Shown here piece by piece: positions 36,329 through 43,153 of a DNA stretch of 64,000 bases (the stretch's first letter is position 1; every line of letters begins with the position of its first letter). Position numbers and translations under genes: made by a program. Where the stretch lies: the NCBI GenBank assembly GCA_015063805.1, contig SVTK01000005.1, positions 62,001 to 126,000 of the forward strand, given 5' to 3'. This DNA is from Oscillospiraceae bacterium (lineage in GTDB: Bacteria; Bacillota; Clostridia; Oscillospirales; CAG-272). Under the pieces are notes generated by a model. That model worked only from the letters and a program-made list of their open reading frames with translations. It did not search any database and was not told the DNA's origin.

Positions 36329-36375
36329 AAAACCGGGACACCACATGAATTTGTGCTGCCCCGGTTTTGCTTTTT
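36329..36375 (+). terminator. Terminator after the SGNH-like gene
   Basis: A 9-bp outer stem (36329-36337 with 36360-36368) with an inner CACA/TGTG stem and a TTTTGCTTTTT tail. Confidence 0.85.
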
Positions 36376-36407
36376 GCTTGGGGAGTACATCGACGTCATG
36401 TTTTTTC

Positions 36408-36436
36408 TTGACATCGACAGAAGATTATGGTATGAT
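36408..36436 (+). promoter_or_regulatory. Promoter of xylB
   Basis: TTGACA (36408-36413), a 17-base spacer and TATGAT (36431-36436). About 100 bases of leader precede the ATG at 36535, in which I saw no operator. Confidence 0.85.
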
Positions 36437-36534
36437 TGACCTGTATCATATCCACGAGGAAGCTTTTGGAAAATGATTTTTATTCCTGTATTTGAGCATG
36501 CTTTTTTGATATATCTTGTGGTTGGAGGCGCACA

Positions 36535-38064
36535 ATGAGTCGAACATTTTTGCTTGGGGTGGATATCGGCACCTCGGGGACTAAGGCCGTTCTCTATACC
36601 CCCGAGGGGGAGACAGTCGCCGAAGCGGCGCGCCGCTATCCCATGACCCAGCCCCACGGAGGCTGGGCTGAACAGCATCCCTCCTTTTGGTGGGATGCGG
36701 TCTGCGCCTGCCTGCGGGAGCTGACCGCACGGCCCGAAGCGGAGAACGGAGAGATCCTTTCCTTGGGGCTTTCGGGACAGATGCACGGCTCGGTTTTGCT
36801 GGACGGGGAAGGGATCCCCACCGGCCCAGCCATCCTTTGGTGCGATACCAGGGTGCAGGCGGAATGCGCCGAGATCGAGGATATCTTCGGGGGTGAGATG
36901 CTTACCGCAGTGACGGGAAGCCGAGCACTGTGCAATTTTACCGCGCCCAAGCTGATGTGGATGCGCCGTCATACCCCCGATGCCCTGCGCCGGGCAAAGA
37001 TTTTGCTGATGCCGAAGGACTACATCCGTTTCTGTCTCACCGGCAAATACGCCGCCGAACCTTCGGATGCCTGCGGTACCCTGCTGTATGATACCCGAAA
37101 CTTCTGCTGGTCGGATGAGCTCTGCCGCGGGATGGAGATCGATCCCGCCCTGCTCCCGCCGCTGGTGGCTTCGGCTGAGGTGGTGGGAACCGTGACCCCT
37201 GCTGCGGCCGCGGCCACCGGCCTGCCGGTGGGCATACCCGTGGTAGGCGGCGCGGGGGACAACGCCGCATCGGCGGTTGGCGTGGGAGCTGTGACTCCAG
37301 GCCGTGCCTTTGTCACCGTGGGCACCAGCGGCAATGTCTATACCCATACCGACCGGTTTGCCGCCGATGCCGAGGGACGGTTCCACACCTTCTGCTCGGC
37401 CGTGCCGGGGGAGTGGACCTTCCTCGGTGCCGTCCAGTCCGCAGGGCTGAACCTGCGCTGGTTCCGGGAAACCTGCTGCGGCTCGCTGGATGCCGATGCC
37501 GCTGCACGGGGAATGGATCCCTATGTCCTGTTGGACGAAGAAGCGTCGGCATGGCAAGCCGGCGGTGGCGGTCTGTTCTATCTCCCCTACCTGCTGGGCG
37601 AGCGGACTCCTCACCTGGATCCCAACGCAAGAGGTTGTTTCATCGGCCTTCGCCCAGACCATGACCGCGGCGCCATGGCTCGGGCAGTGATGGAGGGGGT
37701 CAGCTTTGCCCTGGCCGATTGCAAGGGACTTTTCGATGCCTGCGGTGTGGAGGTGAAGGAGATCACCTTCTGCGGCGGCGGAGGGAAGAGTGCCCTTTGG
37801 CGGCAGATTATGGCCGATGTTTTTGTCCGCCCGATTGCCCGTCCCCGCAGCGGAGAGAGCGCCGCCCTGGGTGCCGCTTTGCTTGGAGCGGTGGGGATTG
37901 GACTTTACCCCGATATTCCCTCGGCCTGCACCGCTGTATGCACGGCCGAAAACAGCACGGTGCCCCAAAATGCCGCGGCGTATGCCCGCATCTACCGGGT
38001 GTGGAAGACCCTGTACCCCGCTCTGAAGGCATCCTTTGCCGCAGCGGCGGCCCTGTCTGAGTGA
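36535..38064 (+). CDS. xylB: Xylulokinase
   Basis: 509 residues, full FGGY-family length; GGAGG upstream. It phosphorylates D-xylulose with ATP, feeding the pentose phosphate pathway. LGVDIGTSGTKAVLY is the phosphate-binding loop of the N-terminal lobe, SGQMHGSVLLD contains the catalytic-type Gly/His block, and CGGGGKSALWRQIMAD with GESAALGAALLGAVG near the C-terminus are the xylulokinase family blocks. No xylA or xylose regulator lies nearby. It is followed 35 bases later by a ThuA-domain gene, so both may process a related sugar. Confidence 0.93.
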   Translation: MSRTFLLGVDIGTSGTKAVLYTPEGETVAEAARRYPMTQPHGGWAEQHPSFWWDAVCACLRELTARPEAENGEILSLGLSGQMHGSVLLDGEGIPTGPAILWCDTRVQAECAEIEDIFGGEMLTAVTGSRALCNFTAPKLMWMRRHTPDALRRAKILLMPKDYIRFCLTGKYAAEPSDACGTLLYDTRNFCWSDELCRGMEIDPALLPPLVASAEVVGTVTPAAAAATGLPVGIPVVGGAGDNAASAVGVGAVTPGRAFVTVGTSGNVYTHTDRFAADAEGRFHTFCSAVPGEWTFLGAVQSAGLNLRWFRETCCGSLDADAAARGMDPYVLLDEEASAWQAGGGGLFYLPYLLGERTPHLDPNARGCFIGLRPDHDRGAMARAVMEGVSFALADCKGLFDACGVEVKEITFCGGGGKSALWRQIMADVFVRPIARPRSGESAALGAALLGAVGIGLYPDIPSACTAVCTAENSTVPQNAAAYARIYRVWKTLYPALKASFAAAAALSE

Positions 38065-38099
38065 ACATTTCGATCGAATTATACACAAGGAGAGTTATG

Positions 38100-38846
38100 A
38101 TGGAAAAGATCAGAGTAACGATTTGGAACGAATTCCGCCACGAGAAAACCAAGGAAAATGTGAAGGCGCTTTACCCCAACGGCCTGCACGCCCTGATCGG
38201 CGAATTTCTCAGCGAGACCGGGGATATGGAGATTACCCTGGCCGCTCTGGACGATCCCGACCAGGGCCTGCCCGAATCGGTGCTGGAGAATACCGATGTC
38301 CTGCTTTGGTGGGGACACATGGCACATCACGAGGTGGACGATGCCCTGGTGCGCCGCATTCAGGCGCGGGTGTACGAAGGGAGGATGGGCTTTATCGCCC
38401 TCCATTCCGGCCACCATTCCAAGCCCTTCCGCGCTATTGTTGGCACCAACGGCAACCTGTCCTGGGGGCGCAATCAGAAGGAGATCGTGTGGAATATGAT
38501 GCCCTCCCATCCCATTGCCGCCGGGATCCCCGACCACTTCCTGCTGGAGGAAGAGGAGCTCTATTCCGAGCCCTTCTATATTCCCCAGCCCGATGCCCTG
38601 GTCTTCGGCAGCTGGTTTGAGGACGGCCACATCTTCCGCTCGGGTGCCTGCTTCATCCGCGGGGCGGGGAAGGTCTTCTATTTCCAGCCCGGGCATGAGA
38701 GCTGCCCCTCCTTCTATAATCCCTACGTCCGCCGCATCATCACCAATGCCGTTTACTGGGCGAAGCCCGGCGAGATCGGCTATGAGATTCCCAACGGATG
38801 TCCCCACATCAAGAGTGCCGTTACCGATGAGTTTGGCGGAAAATAA
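38100..38846 (+). CDS. ThuA-domain (trehalose utilization-like) protein
   Basis: 248 residues from the ATG at 38100; a second ATG one codon earlier (38097) lies closer to GGAGAG. ThuA-like glutamine-amidotransferase fold: VTIWNEFRHEKTKENVKALY, VLLWWGHMAHHEVDD, GFIALHSGHHSKPFRAIVGT and GKVFYFQPGHESCPSFYN. ThuA proteins take part in trehalose and disaccharide use in rhizobia, with uncertain chemistry. Cytoplasmic. Downstream of xylB, ending at a strong terminator. Confidence 0.9.
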   Translation: MEKIRVTIWNEFRHEKTKENVKALYPNGLHALIGEFLSETGDMEITLAALDDPDQGLPESVLENTDVLLWWGHMAHHEVDDALVRRIQARVYEGRMGFIALHSGHHSKPFRAIVGTNGNLSWGRNQKEIVWNMMPSHPIAAGIPDHFLLEEEELYSEPFYIPQPDALVFGSWFEDGHIFRSGACFIRGAGKVFYFQPGHESCPSFYNPYVRRIITNAVYWAKPGEIGYEIPNGCPHIKSAVTDEFGGK

Positions 38847-38849
38847 AGA

Positions 38850-38886
38850 GAAGAAGAGCCGCGCCTGTTGGCGCGGCTCTTCTTCT
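38850..38886. terminator. Bidirectional terminator after the ThuA gene
   Basis: A 15-bp stem (38851-38865 with 38870-38884), TGTT loop, extended by G-C and A-T pairs; also ends the converging ABC permease transcript. Confidence 0.9.
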
Positions 38887-38891
38887 TGCGG

Positions 38892-39518
38892 TTACAGCTC
38901 CCGTCTGCGGAAAAATACCACCGAGAGATACCAGGAGAGGGCATAGATGCTTGCTCCCACCAGGCAGAGAATGGGCAGAACGGAAGCCAGATTGGTCGAG
39001 GCTGTTGCTTTGGTGGAGAGGATATTGGCCATGACAACGCTTCCACCGCTGATCACGCCCACCATGATGAGGTAGGCCAGCCGGCCCTTTTCCACCCCCA
39101 GCTTGAACATAAACGGCAGGCTGATGGAGGACGCAATCAGGGAAAGCATCAGCAGGCCCATCATCATGGACAGAAATTCTCCCGGGTAGAAGATTCCATC
39201 TATGCTCATACGAATGGCGTGCACTGCTCCCATGATGAGCAGGATGGCGAGTTGGGCGAAGAGGCCGATGAGATATTTCCCGCTGACGATCTGCGCCCGG
39301 GTGTAGGGAAGGGTATCACAATATTGCAGCCATTTGCTCCGTTCGTCATAGGCCAGCAGATTCACGGGGAGCATACCGCAGAGCAGGCCGGGATAGAAAA
39401 CGAGAAACAGATTTTCCGGGCTCATAAAAGATAGCGCGCAGAAAACAACGGTCAGAAACAGGTAAGCACGGCAGTATTTGATCGTCATATACCAATCCTT
39501 GAGCAGAAGTCCTTTCAT
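38892..39518 (-). CDS. ABC-2-type transporter permease
   Basis: 208 residues. Six predicted helices, starting MKGLLLKDWYMTIKYCRAYL and ending in basic RRREL. The region ESNERSKWLQYCDTLPYTRA-like (YDERSKWLQYCDTLPYTRA) is a hallmark of this small ABC-2 permease type. It abuts the ATPase gene without a gap (38892-39518 then 39519), so they form one operon with the GntR gene. Substrate unknown; related YtrABC-type systems respond to antibiotics and envelope stress. Confidence 0.88.
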   Translation of the reverse strand: MKGLLLKDWYMTIKYCRAYLFLTVVFCALSFMSPENLFLVFYPGLLCGMLPVNLLAYDERSKWLQYCDTLPYTRAQIVSGKYLIGLFAQLAILLIMGAVHAIRMSIDGIFYPGEFLSMMMGLLMLSLIASSISLPFMFKLGVEKGRLAYLIMVGVISGGSVVMANILSTKATASTNLASVLPILCLVGASIYALSWYLSVVFFRRREL

Positions 39519-40361
39519 TTATCTCGCCTCCTTGACCATGAATACGAACAGCTCCTCAATGCTGATGGGGCTGATCTTAAAGGTGTCGGGGATATTTTCC
39601 CGCAGGACAATGGCTTCCACGCCGTAGGGGGTCACCTTGGTGTGAAGAATGGATCGAAGCTCCAGCTCTCGCAGCTCCGCGACGGTGCAGTGAATAATCC
39701 CATAGGCCGACAGCAATGCATCCTTTTCCTCGCAGAGCATCAGCTTGCCCTGATGCAGGAACGCCACGTAATCGCAGAGCTTTTCCAGGTCGCTGACAAT
39801 GTGGGAGGAAATGAGGATGGCGTGCCTTTCGTCCCGGGTAAAGTCGTGGAGCATCTCCACTACCTCGTCCCGCACCACGGGATCAAGGCCGCTGGTGGGT
39901 TCGTCCAGCAGAAGCAGCTTGGCATTATGGGACATGGCGATGGCAATCCCCAGCTTCATTTTCATGCCCCGGGAGAAGTCCTTGAAGGCTTTGCTGCGGG
40001 GCAGGGAAAACCGCTCCAGCAGGCGGGCGTATTCCTCCCCGTCCCATTGGCGGAAGGTGTGGCGCATGATTTTTCCCACTTGATGGGCGTTGAGACACTC
40101 GGGGATACCCGCCTCGTCCATTACCACGCCGATGTCCTCCTTGAGGAGCTGGATACCCTCGCGATTATCCTGACCGAACAGAGTGACGGTGCCGCTGTTA
40201 CGGTAGAGCATATTCAAAATCAGCTTGATGGTGGTGGTCTTTCCCGCCCCGTTCTCTCCGATCAGCCCCATGATGCAGCCGCAGGGGAGCGTGAGATTGA
40301 TGCTATCCAGGTGAAATCCCCGAAAGGATATGCTTAAATTTTTGATTTCCAATGCGTTCAT
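39519..40361 (-). CDS. ABC transporter ATP-binding protein
   Basis: 280 residues. Walker A is GENGAGKTT (near residue 36), the signature motif is FSRGMKMKLGIA, Walker B is LLLLDEPTSGLDP and the switch His lies in ISSHIVSDLEKL. Residues of about 215-280 form the C-terminal extra domain seen in drug-type ABC exporters. Overlaps the GntR gene by 4 bases (ATGA). Pairs with the permease gene directly after it. Confidence 0.95.
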   Translation of the reverse strand: MNALEIKNLSISFRGFHLDSINLTLPCGCIMGLIGENGAGKTTTIKLILNMLYRNSGTVTLFGQDNREGIQLLKEDIGVVMDEAGIPECLNAHQVGKIMRHTFRQWDGEEYARLLERFSLPRSKAFKDFSRGMKMKLGIAIAMSHNAKLLLLDEPTSGLDPVVRDEVVEMLHDFTRDERHAILISSHIVSDLEKLCDYVAFLHQGKLMLCEEKDALLSAYGIIHCTVAELRELELRSILHTKVTPYGVEAIVLRENIPDTFKISPISIEELFVFMVKEAR

Positions 40362-40735
40362 GCCTGTTCCTCCATGACAAATGCGACCATTTCCATAATG
40401 TCCTCCCGGCTCAGCTTACAGGAAGCGGCCAACTGGGCAATTTGCGCGATGTGATCCTCGATCTTTTTGAGGTTTTCTTCCCGCAGAAGCTCCACATTCT
40501 TCGGTGCCACATAGCATCCCTTGGCGGGAAGGGTGTAGATGAAGCCCTCTTTCTCCAGCTCGTCATAGGCGCGCTTGGTGGTGATGAAGCTGATGCGCAG
40601 GTCCTTGGCCAGCCCCCGGATGGAGGGCAGCATCTCGTCCGCCGCCAGCTCGCCGCCGATAATTTGATTCTTAATTTGCGTGTAAATCTGATTATAGATG
40701 GGTTCGCCGCTTTTGTTGTCGATCAAAATATTCAC
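40358..40735 (-). CDS. GntR-family (YtrA-type) transcriptional regulator
   Basis: 125 residues, the short YtrA-type length: a winged-helix domain (GEPIYNQIYTQIKNQIIGGEL, LPSIRGLAKDLRISFITTKRAY, GFIYTLPAKGCYVA) plus a short C-terminal helix for dimerisation. First gene of the ABC operon. A perfect inverted repeat lies across its promoter (40755-40777), so it should repress its own operon until an inducer or wall signal relieves it. Confidence 0.93.
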   Translation of the reverse strand: MNILIDNKSGEPIYNQIYTQIKNQIIGGELAADEMLPSIRGLAKDLRISFITTKRAYDELEKEGFIYTLPAKGCYVAPKNVELLREENLKKIEDHIAQIAQLAASCKLSREDIMEMVAFVMEEQA

Positions 40736-40754
40736 GCCATCACCTCTGTTATAA

Positions 40755-40777
40755 CTGTATATTTATATTATATACAG
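40755..40777. promoter_or_regulatory. GntR/YtrA operator, perfect inverted repeat
   Basis: CTGTATAT (40755-40762), 7 bases, ATATACAG (40770-40777). It overlaps the -10 box of the ABC operon promoter, 20 bases before the GntR start. Confidence 0.82.
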
Positions 40778-40795
40778 ATACTTTGGATTTGTCAA
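40767..40795 (-). promoter_or_regulatory. Promoter of the GntR-ABC operon
   Basis: Full consensus: TTGACA (40790-40795), a 17-base spacer and TATAAT (40767-40772), minus strand. Confidence 0.92.
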
Positions 40796-40821
40796 GAGGA
40801 AATTGCAGGTACGGGCATAAT

Positions 40822-40856
40822 AAGGGAGCCCCCCGCCATTGGCGGGGGGCTCCCTT
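40822..40856 (-). terminator. Terminator after the DtxR-like gene
   Basis: A 16-bp stem (40822-40837 with 40841-40856) with an ATT loop, 22 bases after the DtxR stop. The T-run on the minus strand is weak (TTATTAT). Confidence 0.75.
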
Positions 40857-40877
40857 GAAAAAATGTATATTTTCCGG

Positions 40878-41249
40878 TCATTCCCGGTCTTCTTCCATGT
40901 GTTTGCGAATGCAGGCGAAGCTCTCTTCGCTGAGCACGTGCTCGATGCGGCAGGCATCGTTGGAGGCGATCTCCTCGCTGACCCCGAGGCGCATCAGCAG
41001 ACGGCGAAGCAAGTCGTGGCGTTTGTACACACGCTCTGCAATTTCAAGGCCGCTTGGGGTGAGGGAGATGTGCTGGAACTCATCGATGGTGATGTAGCCG
41101 TTCTCCCGCAGGCGTTTCATGGCAATGCTGACGCTGGGCTTGGAAAAGCCAAGCTCGCCGGCAATGTCGATGGCATGGACACCGTTGCTCTGCTGGCCCA
41201 GAATGTATATGGTTTCCAGGTAGTTTTCTGCGGACTCCAAAACCTTCAT
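40878..41249 (-). CDS. DtxR/MntR-family metalloregulator
   Basis: 123 residues from the ATG at 41249, with GGGAGAG upstream. Winged-helix domain (SAENYLETIYILGQQS, HAIDIAGELGFSKPSVSIAMKRL, GYITIDEFQHISLTPSGLEIAERVY) and the start of the dimerisation/metal domain (RHDLLRRLLMRLGV, EHVLSEESFACI). The metal ligands expected here are Glu/His residues (for example HVLSEE). Shorter than MntR (about 140), with no SH3-like third domain. It would control iron or manganese uptake, but no transporter lies next to it. Confidence 0.9.
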   Translation of the reverse strand: MKVLESAENYLETIYILGQQSNGVHAIDIAGELGFSKPSVSIAMKRLRENGYITIDEFQHISLTPSGLEIAERVYKRHDLLRRLLMRLGVSEEIASNDACRIEHVLSEESFACIRKHMEEDRE

Positions 41250-41282
41250 GCTTCCACTCTCCCTTCCGTTCAGATTATACCT

Positions 41283-41311
41283 ATTGTACCATATCCCGCC
41301 CGCTCTGTCAA
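41283..41311 (-). promoter_or_regulatory. Promoter of the DtxR-like gene
   Basis: TTGACA (41306-41311), a 17-base spacer and TACAAT (41283-41288), 33 bases before the start. Confidence 0.88.
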
Positions 41312-41370
41312 GCAAATTGTGCCGATTGCGCTTTTTGTGGGGGAATTGCGGCAGATGCAGGCATGGGGGC

Positions 41371-41399
41371 TTGATTTTTGGATGAAAATTTGGTATACT
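41371..41399 (+). promoter_or_regulatory. Candidate rsmA promoter upstream of the tRNA
   Basis: TTGATT (41371-41376), a 17-base spacer and TATACT (41394-41399). The transcript would run antisense through tRNA-Thr before reaching rsmA at 41572, a leader of about 165 bases. Confidence 0.65.
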
Positions 41400-41410
41400 A
41401 TACCCGGCAA

Positions 41411-41442
41411 AAATAAAAGCACCCGGTGCTTAAACCGAGTGC
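41411..41442 (-). terminator. Terminator of tRNA-Thr
   Basis: A 9-bp stem with one mismatch (41419-41427 with 41434-41442) followed on the minus strand by TTTTATTTTT. It ends the tRNA transcript just after the CCA end. Confidence 0.8.
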
Positions 41443-41445
41443 GGA

Positions 41446-41521
41446 TGGAGCTGGTGATGTGACTCGAACACACGACCTGCTGATTACGAATCAGCTGCAC
41501 TACCGACTGTGCTACACCAGC
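41446..41521 (-). tRNA. tRNA-Thr (anticodon CGT)
   Basis: A 76-base cloverleaf with the 3' CCA encoded (41446-41448). Acceptor stem GCTGGTG pairs with CACCAGC, the anticodon stem is GCTGA/TCAGC with loop TTCGTAA (anticodon CGT, decoding ACG), and the T-loop is GTTCGAGTC. A full-consensus promoter lies at 41532-41560 and a terminator at 41411-41442, so it is a single-gene unit. Confidence 0.96.
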
Positions 41522-41531
41522 GAACGGATCT

Positions 41532-41560
41532 ATTATACTATAAAAAACAGATTTTGTCAA
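41532..41560 (-). promoter_or_regulatory. Promoter of tRNA-Thr
   Basis: Full consensus: TTGACA (41555-41560), a 17-base spacer and TATAAT (41532-41537), minus strand, 11 bases before the tRNA. Confidence 0.95.
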
Positions 41561-41571
41561 GAGGGAACTTC

Positions 41572-42441
41572 ATGAATTTATGTGATTTGGGAACCATCAA
41601 GCAGATCATGGCGGCCCACGGGCTGACCTTCCGAAAGGAGTTCGGACAGAACTTTCTGACCCGCCGCACGGTGGTGGAAGACATCGCCGACAACTGCTGT
41701 GATGACGAAAACAGCACCATTCTCGAGATCGGCCCGGGCATTGGTGCTCTGACCCAGGAGCTTGCGCTCCGTTTCCGTCGGGTCATTGCTCTGGAGATCG
41801 ACCGGGGGCTGATCCCCGTCCTCCACGGAACCCTGGCTGAATATGACAATATCGAGCTCCACAATGGCGACGTGATGGAGACCGATCTGGCCGAACTGCT
41901 TGCCCCCGCATTTGCCGAGGGCAAGGTGTCGGTGTGTGCAAACCTGCCCTATTACATCACCACGCCCATTCTGATGAAGCTGCTGGAGAGCGGACTGCCT
42001 TTTGACAGCATTACCGTTATGGTGCAGGCCGAGGTAGCTGCCCGTCTTACCGCTGCGGCGGGAAGCGGGGATTACGGCGCCATTACCGCAGTGCTGGGGT
42101 ATTATGGCCGAGCAGAGCGGCTCTTTACCGTGTCCGCCGGCAATTTTGTCCCGCCGCCGAAGGTCAATTCTGCCGTGGTGCGCATTGATCTGTGGAAGGA
42201 GCGCCCCTGGCACCCCAGGAGCGAGGAGATTTTCTTCCGCACGGTGAAGGCCGCATTTGAGCAGCGACGAAAGACCCTAGTGAACGCTCTTTCCTCCGGT
42301 TTTTCCGAGCTGGGGAAGGAGGCCATCACCGAGGCGGTGACGGCCTGCGGACACCGCCCCGACATTCGCGGAGAGAAGCTGGATGTGGCGCAGTTTGTTG
42401 CCCTCTCCGATCGCCTGTATGATCTGCGGGCGGGAAAATAA
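41572..42441 (+). CDS. rsmA: 16S rRNA dimethyladenosine transferase
   Basis: 289 residues. It dimethylates two adjacent adenines near the 3' end of 16S rRNA during 30S assembly, using SAM. FRKEFGQNFLTRRTVVEDIA opens the SAM-binding fold, ILEIGPGIGALTQEL is motif I, VIALEIDRGLIPVL motif II, and NLPYYITTPILMKLL the catalytic motif IV. The ATG at 41572 has GAGGG 6 bases upstream. Stands opposite tRNA-Thr and shares its promoter region. It ends at a near-perfect palindromic terminator. Confidence 0.96.
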   Translation: MNLCDLGTIKQIMAAHGLTFRKEFGQNFLTRRTVVEDIADNCCDDENSTILEIGPGIGALTQELALRFRRVIALEIDRGLIPVLHGTLAEYDNIELHNGDVMETDLAELLAPAFAEGKVSVCANLPYYITTPILMKLLESGLPFDSITVMVQAEVAARLTAAAGSGDYGAITAVLGYYGRAERLFTVSAGNFVPPPKVNSAVVRIDLWKERPWHPRSEEIFFRTVKAAFEQRRKTLVNALSSGFSELGKEAITEAVTACGHRPDIRGEKLDVAQFVALSDRLYDLRAGK

Positions 42442-42454
42442 GCTTGTGTGAAGG

Positions 42455-42486
42455 AAAAGATGCCGTACAGCTGTACGGCATCTTTT
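42455..42486. terminator. Bidirectional terminator after rsmA
   Basis: A 32-base perfect palindrome (42455-42470 with 42471-42486), A-run on one side and T-run on the other; it lies between the converging rsmA and HAD genes. Confidence 0.93.
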
Positions 42487-42487
42487 G

Positions 42488-43153
42488 TCATATTCCGATT
42501 ACGGTTTGTGCATCGTGGAAACTGCGGATGATCCGGGTCACGCCGCCGGCCTCCGCATAGAAGGCATCCCCCTCGGTTTCGTTGAGAGCGATGATGTGAT
42601 GGATCCCCGCCGCATGGGCCGCGCGGACACCCCCCAGGGAATCCTCGAAGACGATGCAGTCCTCGGGCGTCACACCCAGCCGCTCCATGGTGAGCAGGTA
42701 GATGTCGGGGGCGGGCTTTCCGGGGTAGGTTCCATCGTCGTAGATAATCTGCGCGGGGGAGAACCAGCGGTCCAGGTGGAAATGCTCCATGTAGAAGTTC
42801 AGATTCACCAGGGGAGAGCCGGTGGCAATGGTCATGGGGATCTGCTTGGCTTTGAGAGCGTCGAGAAATTCCTCCAGCCCCTCCACCAAGTGGAAGCGAT
42901 CGGGGTCCAGCAGGCACTGGCGGCGGTATTCGGCTTCCTTCTCCATGGTTAGCTCCTCGACCCGCTCCGGGGAGATATCTCCGAAATAGCGACGGAAAAT
43001 GTCCACATTGGCCTGACCGATGACATTGCGGTCCAGTTCCTCACGGCTCACGTCCCGTCCCAGCCGCTTCGGCATGAAAACGTGCCAGGCGCGGTAGTGC
43101 ATCTCGGTGTCGAAGAGCATGGTTCCGTTGAAATCAAAGATAATGGCTTTCAT
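42488..43153 (-). CDS. HAD-superfamily hydrolase, beta-phosphoglucomutase-like
   Basis: 221 residues. HAD motif I reads IIFDFNGTMLF, so the second Asp of DxD (the usual acid/base) is Asn. Motif II is TIATGSP and motifs III/IV lie in KPAPDIYLL and VFEDSLGGVRAAHAAG. The helical cap fits phosphoglucomutase-type members, in which the second Asp matters, so mutase activity is doubtful; a phosphatase role or loss of activity is possible. The start overlaps the aldo/keto reductase stop by 4 bases, the last gene of the ugtP-AKR-HAD operon. Confidence 0.9.
   Translation of the reverse strand: MKAIIFDFNGTMLFDTEMHYRAWHVFMPKRLGRDVSREELDRNVIGQANVDIFRRYFGDISPERVEELTMEKEAEYRRQCLLDPDRFHLVEGLEEFLDALKAKQIPMTIATGSPLVNLNFYMEHFHLDRWFSPAQIIYDDGTYPGKPAPDIYLLTMERLGVTPEDCIVFEDSLGGVRAAHAAGIHHIIALNETEGDAFYAEAGGVTRIIRSFHDAQTVIGI

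Noticed and set aside
36094..38088. Long open frame on the minus strand opposite xylB (664 codons)
   Set aside because: It covers most of a clear xylulokinase and has low-complexity, Gly/Arg-rich text without recognisable domains; GC-rich coding bias produces long antisense frames.
41411..41442. T-box or riboswitch in the rsmA leader
   Set aside because: The hairpin next to the tRNA fits a tRNA terminator; no T-box sequence or specificity loop was seen.
42455..42486. 32-base palindrome as a protein-binding site
   Set aside because: A-run and T-run flanks and a position between converging genes fit a bidirectional terminator.
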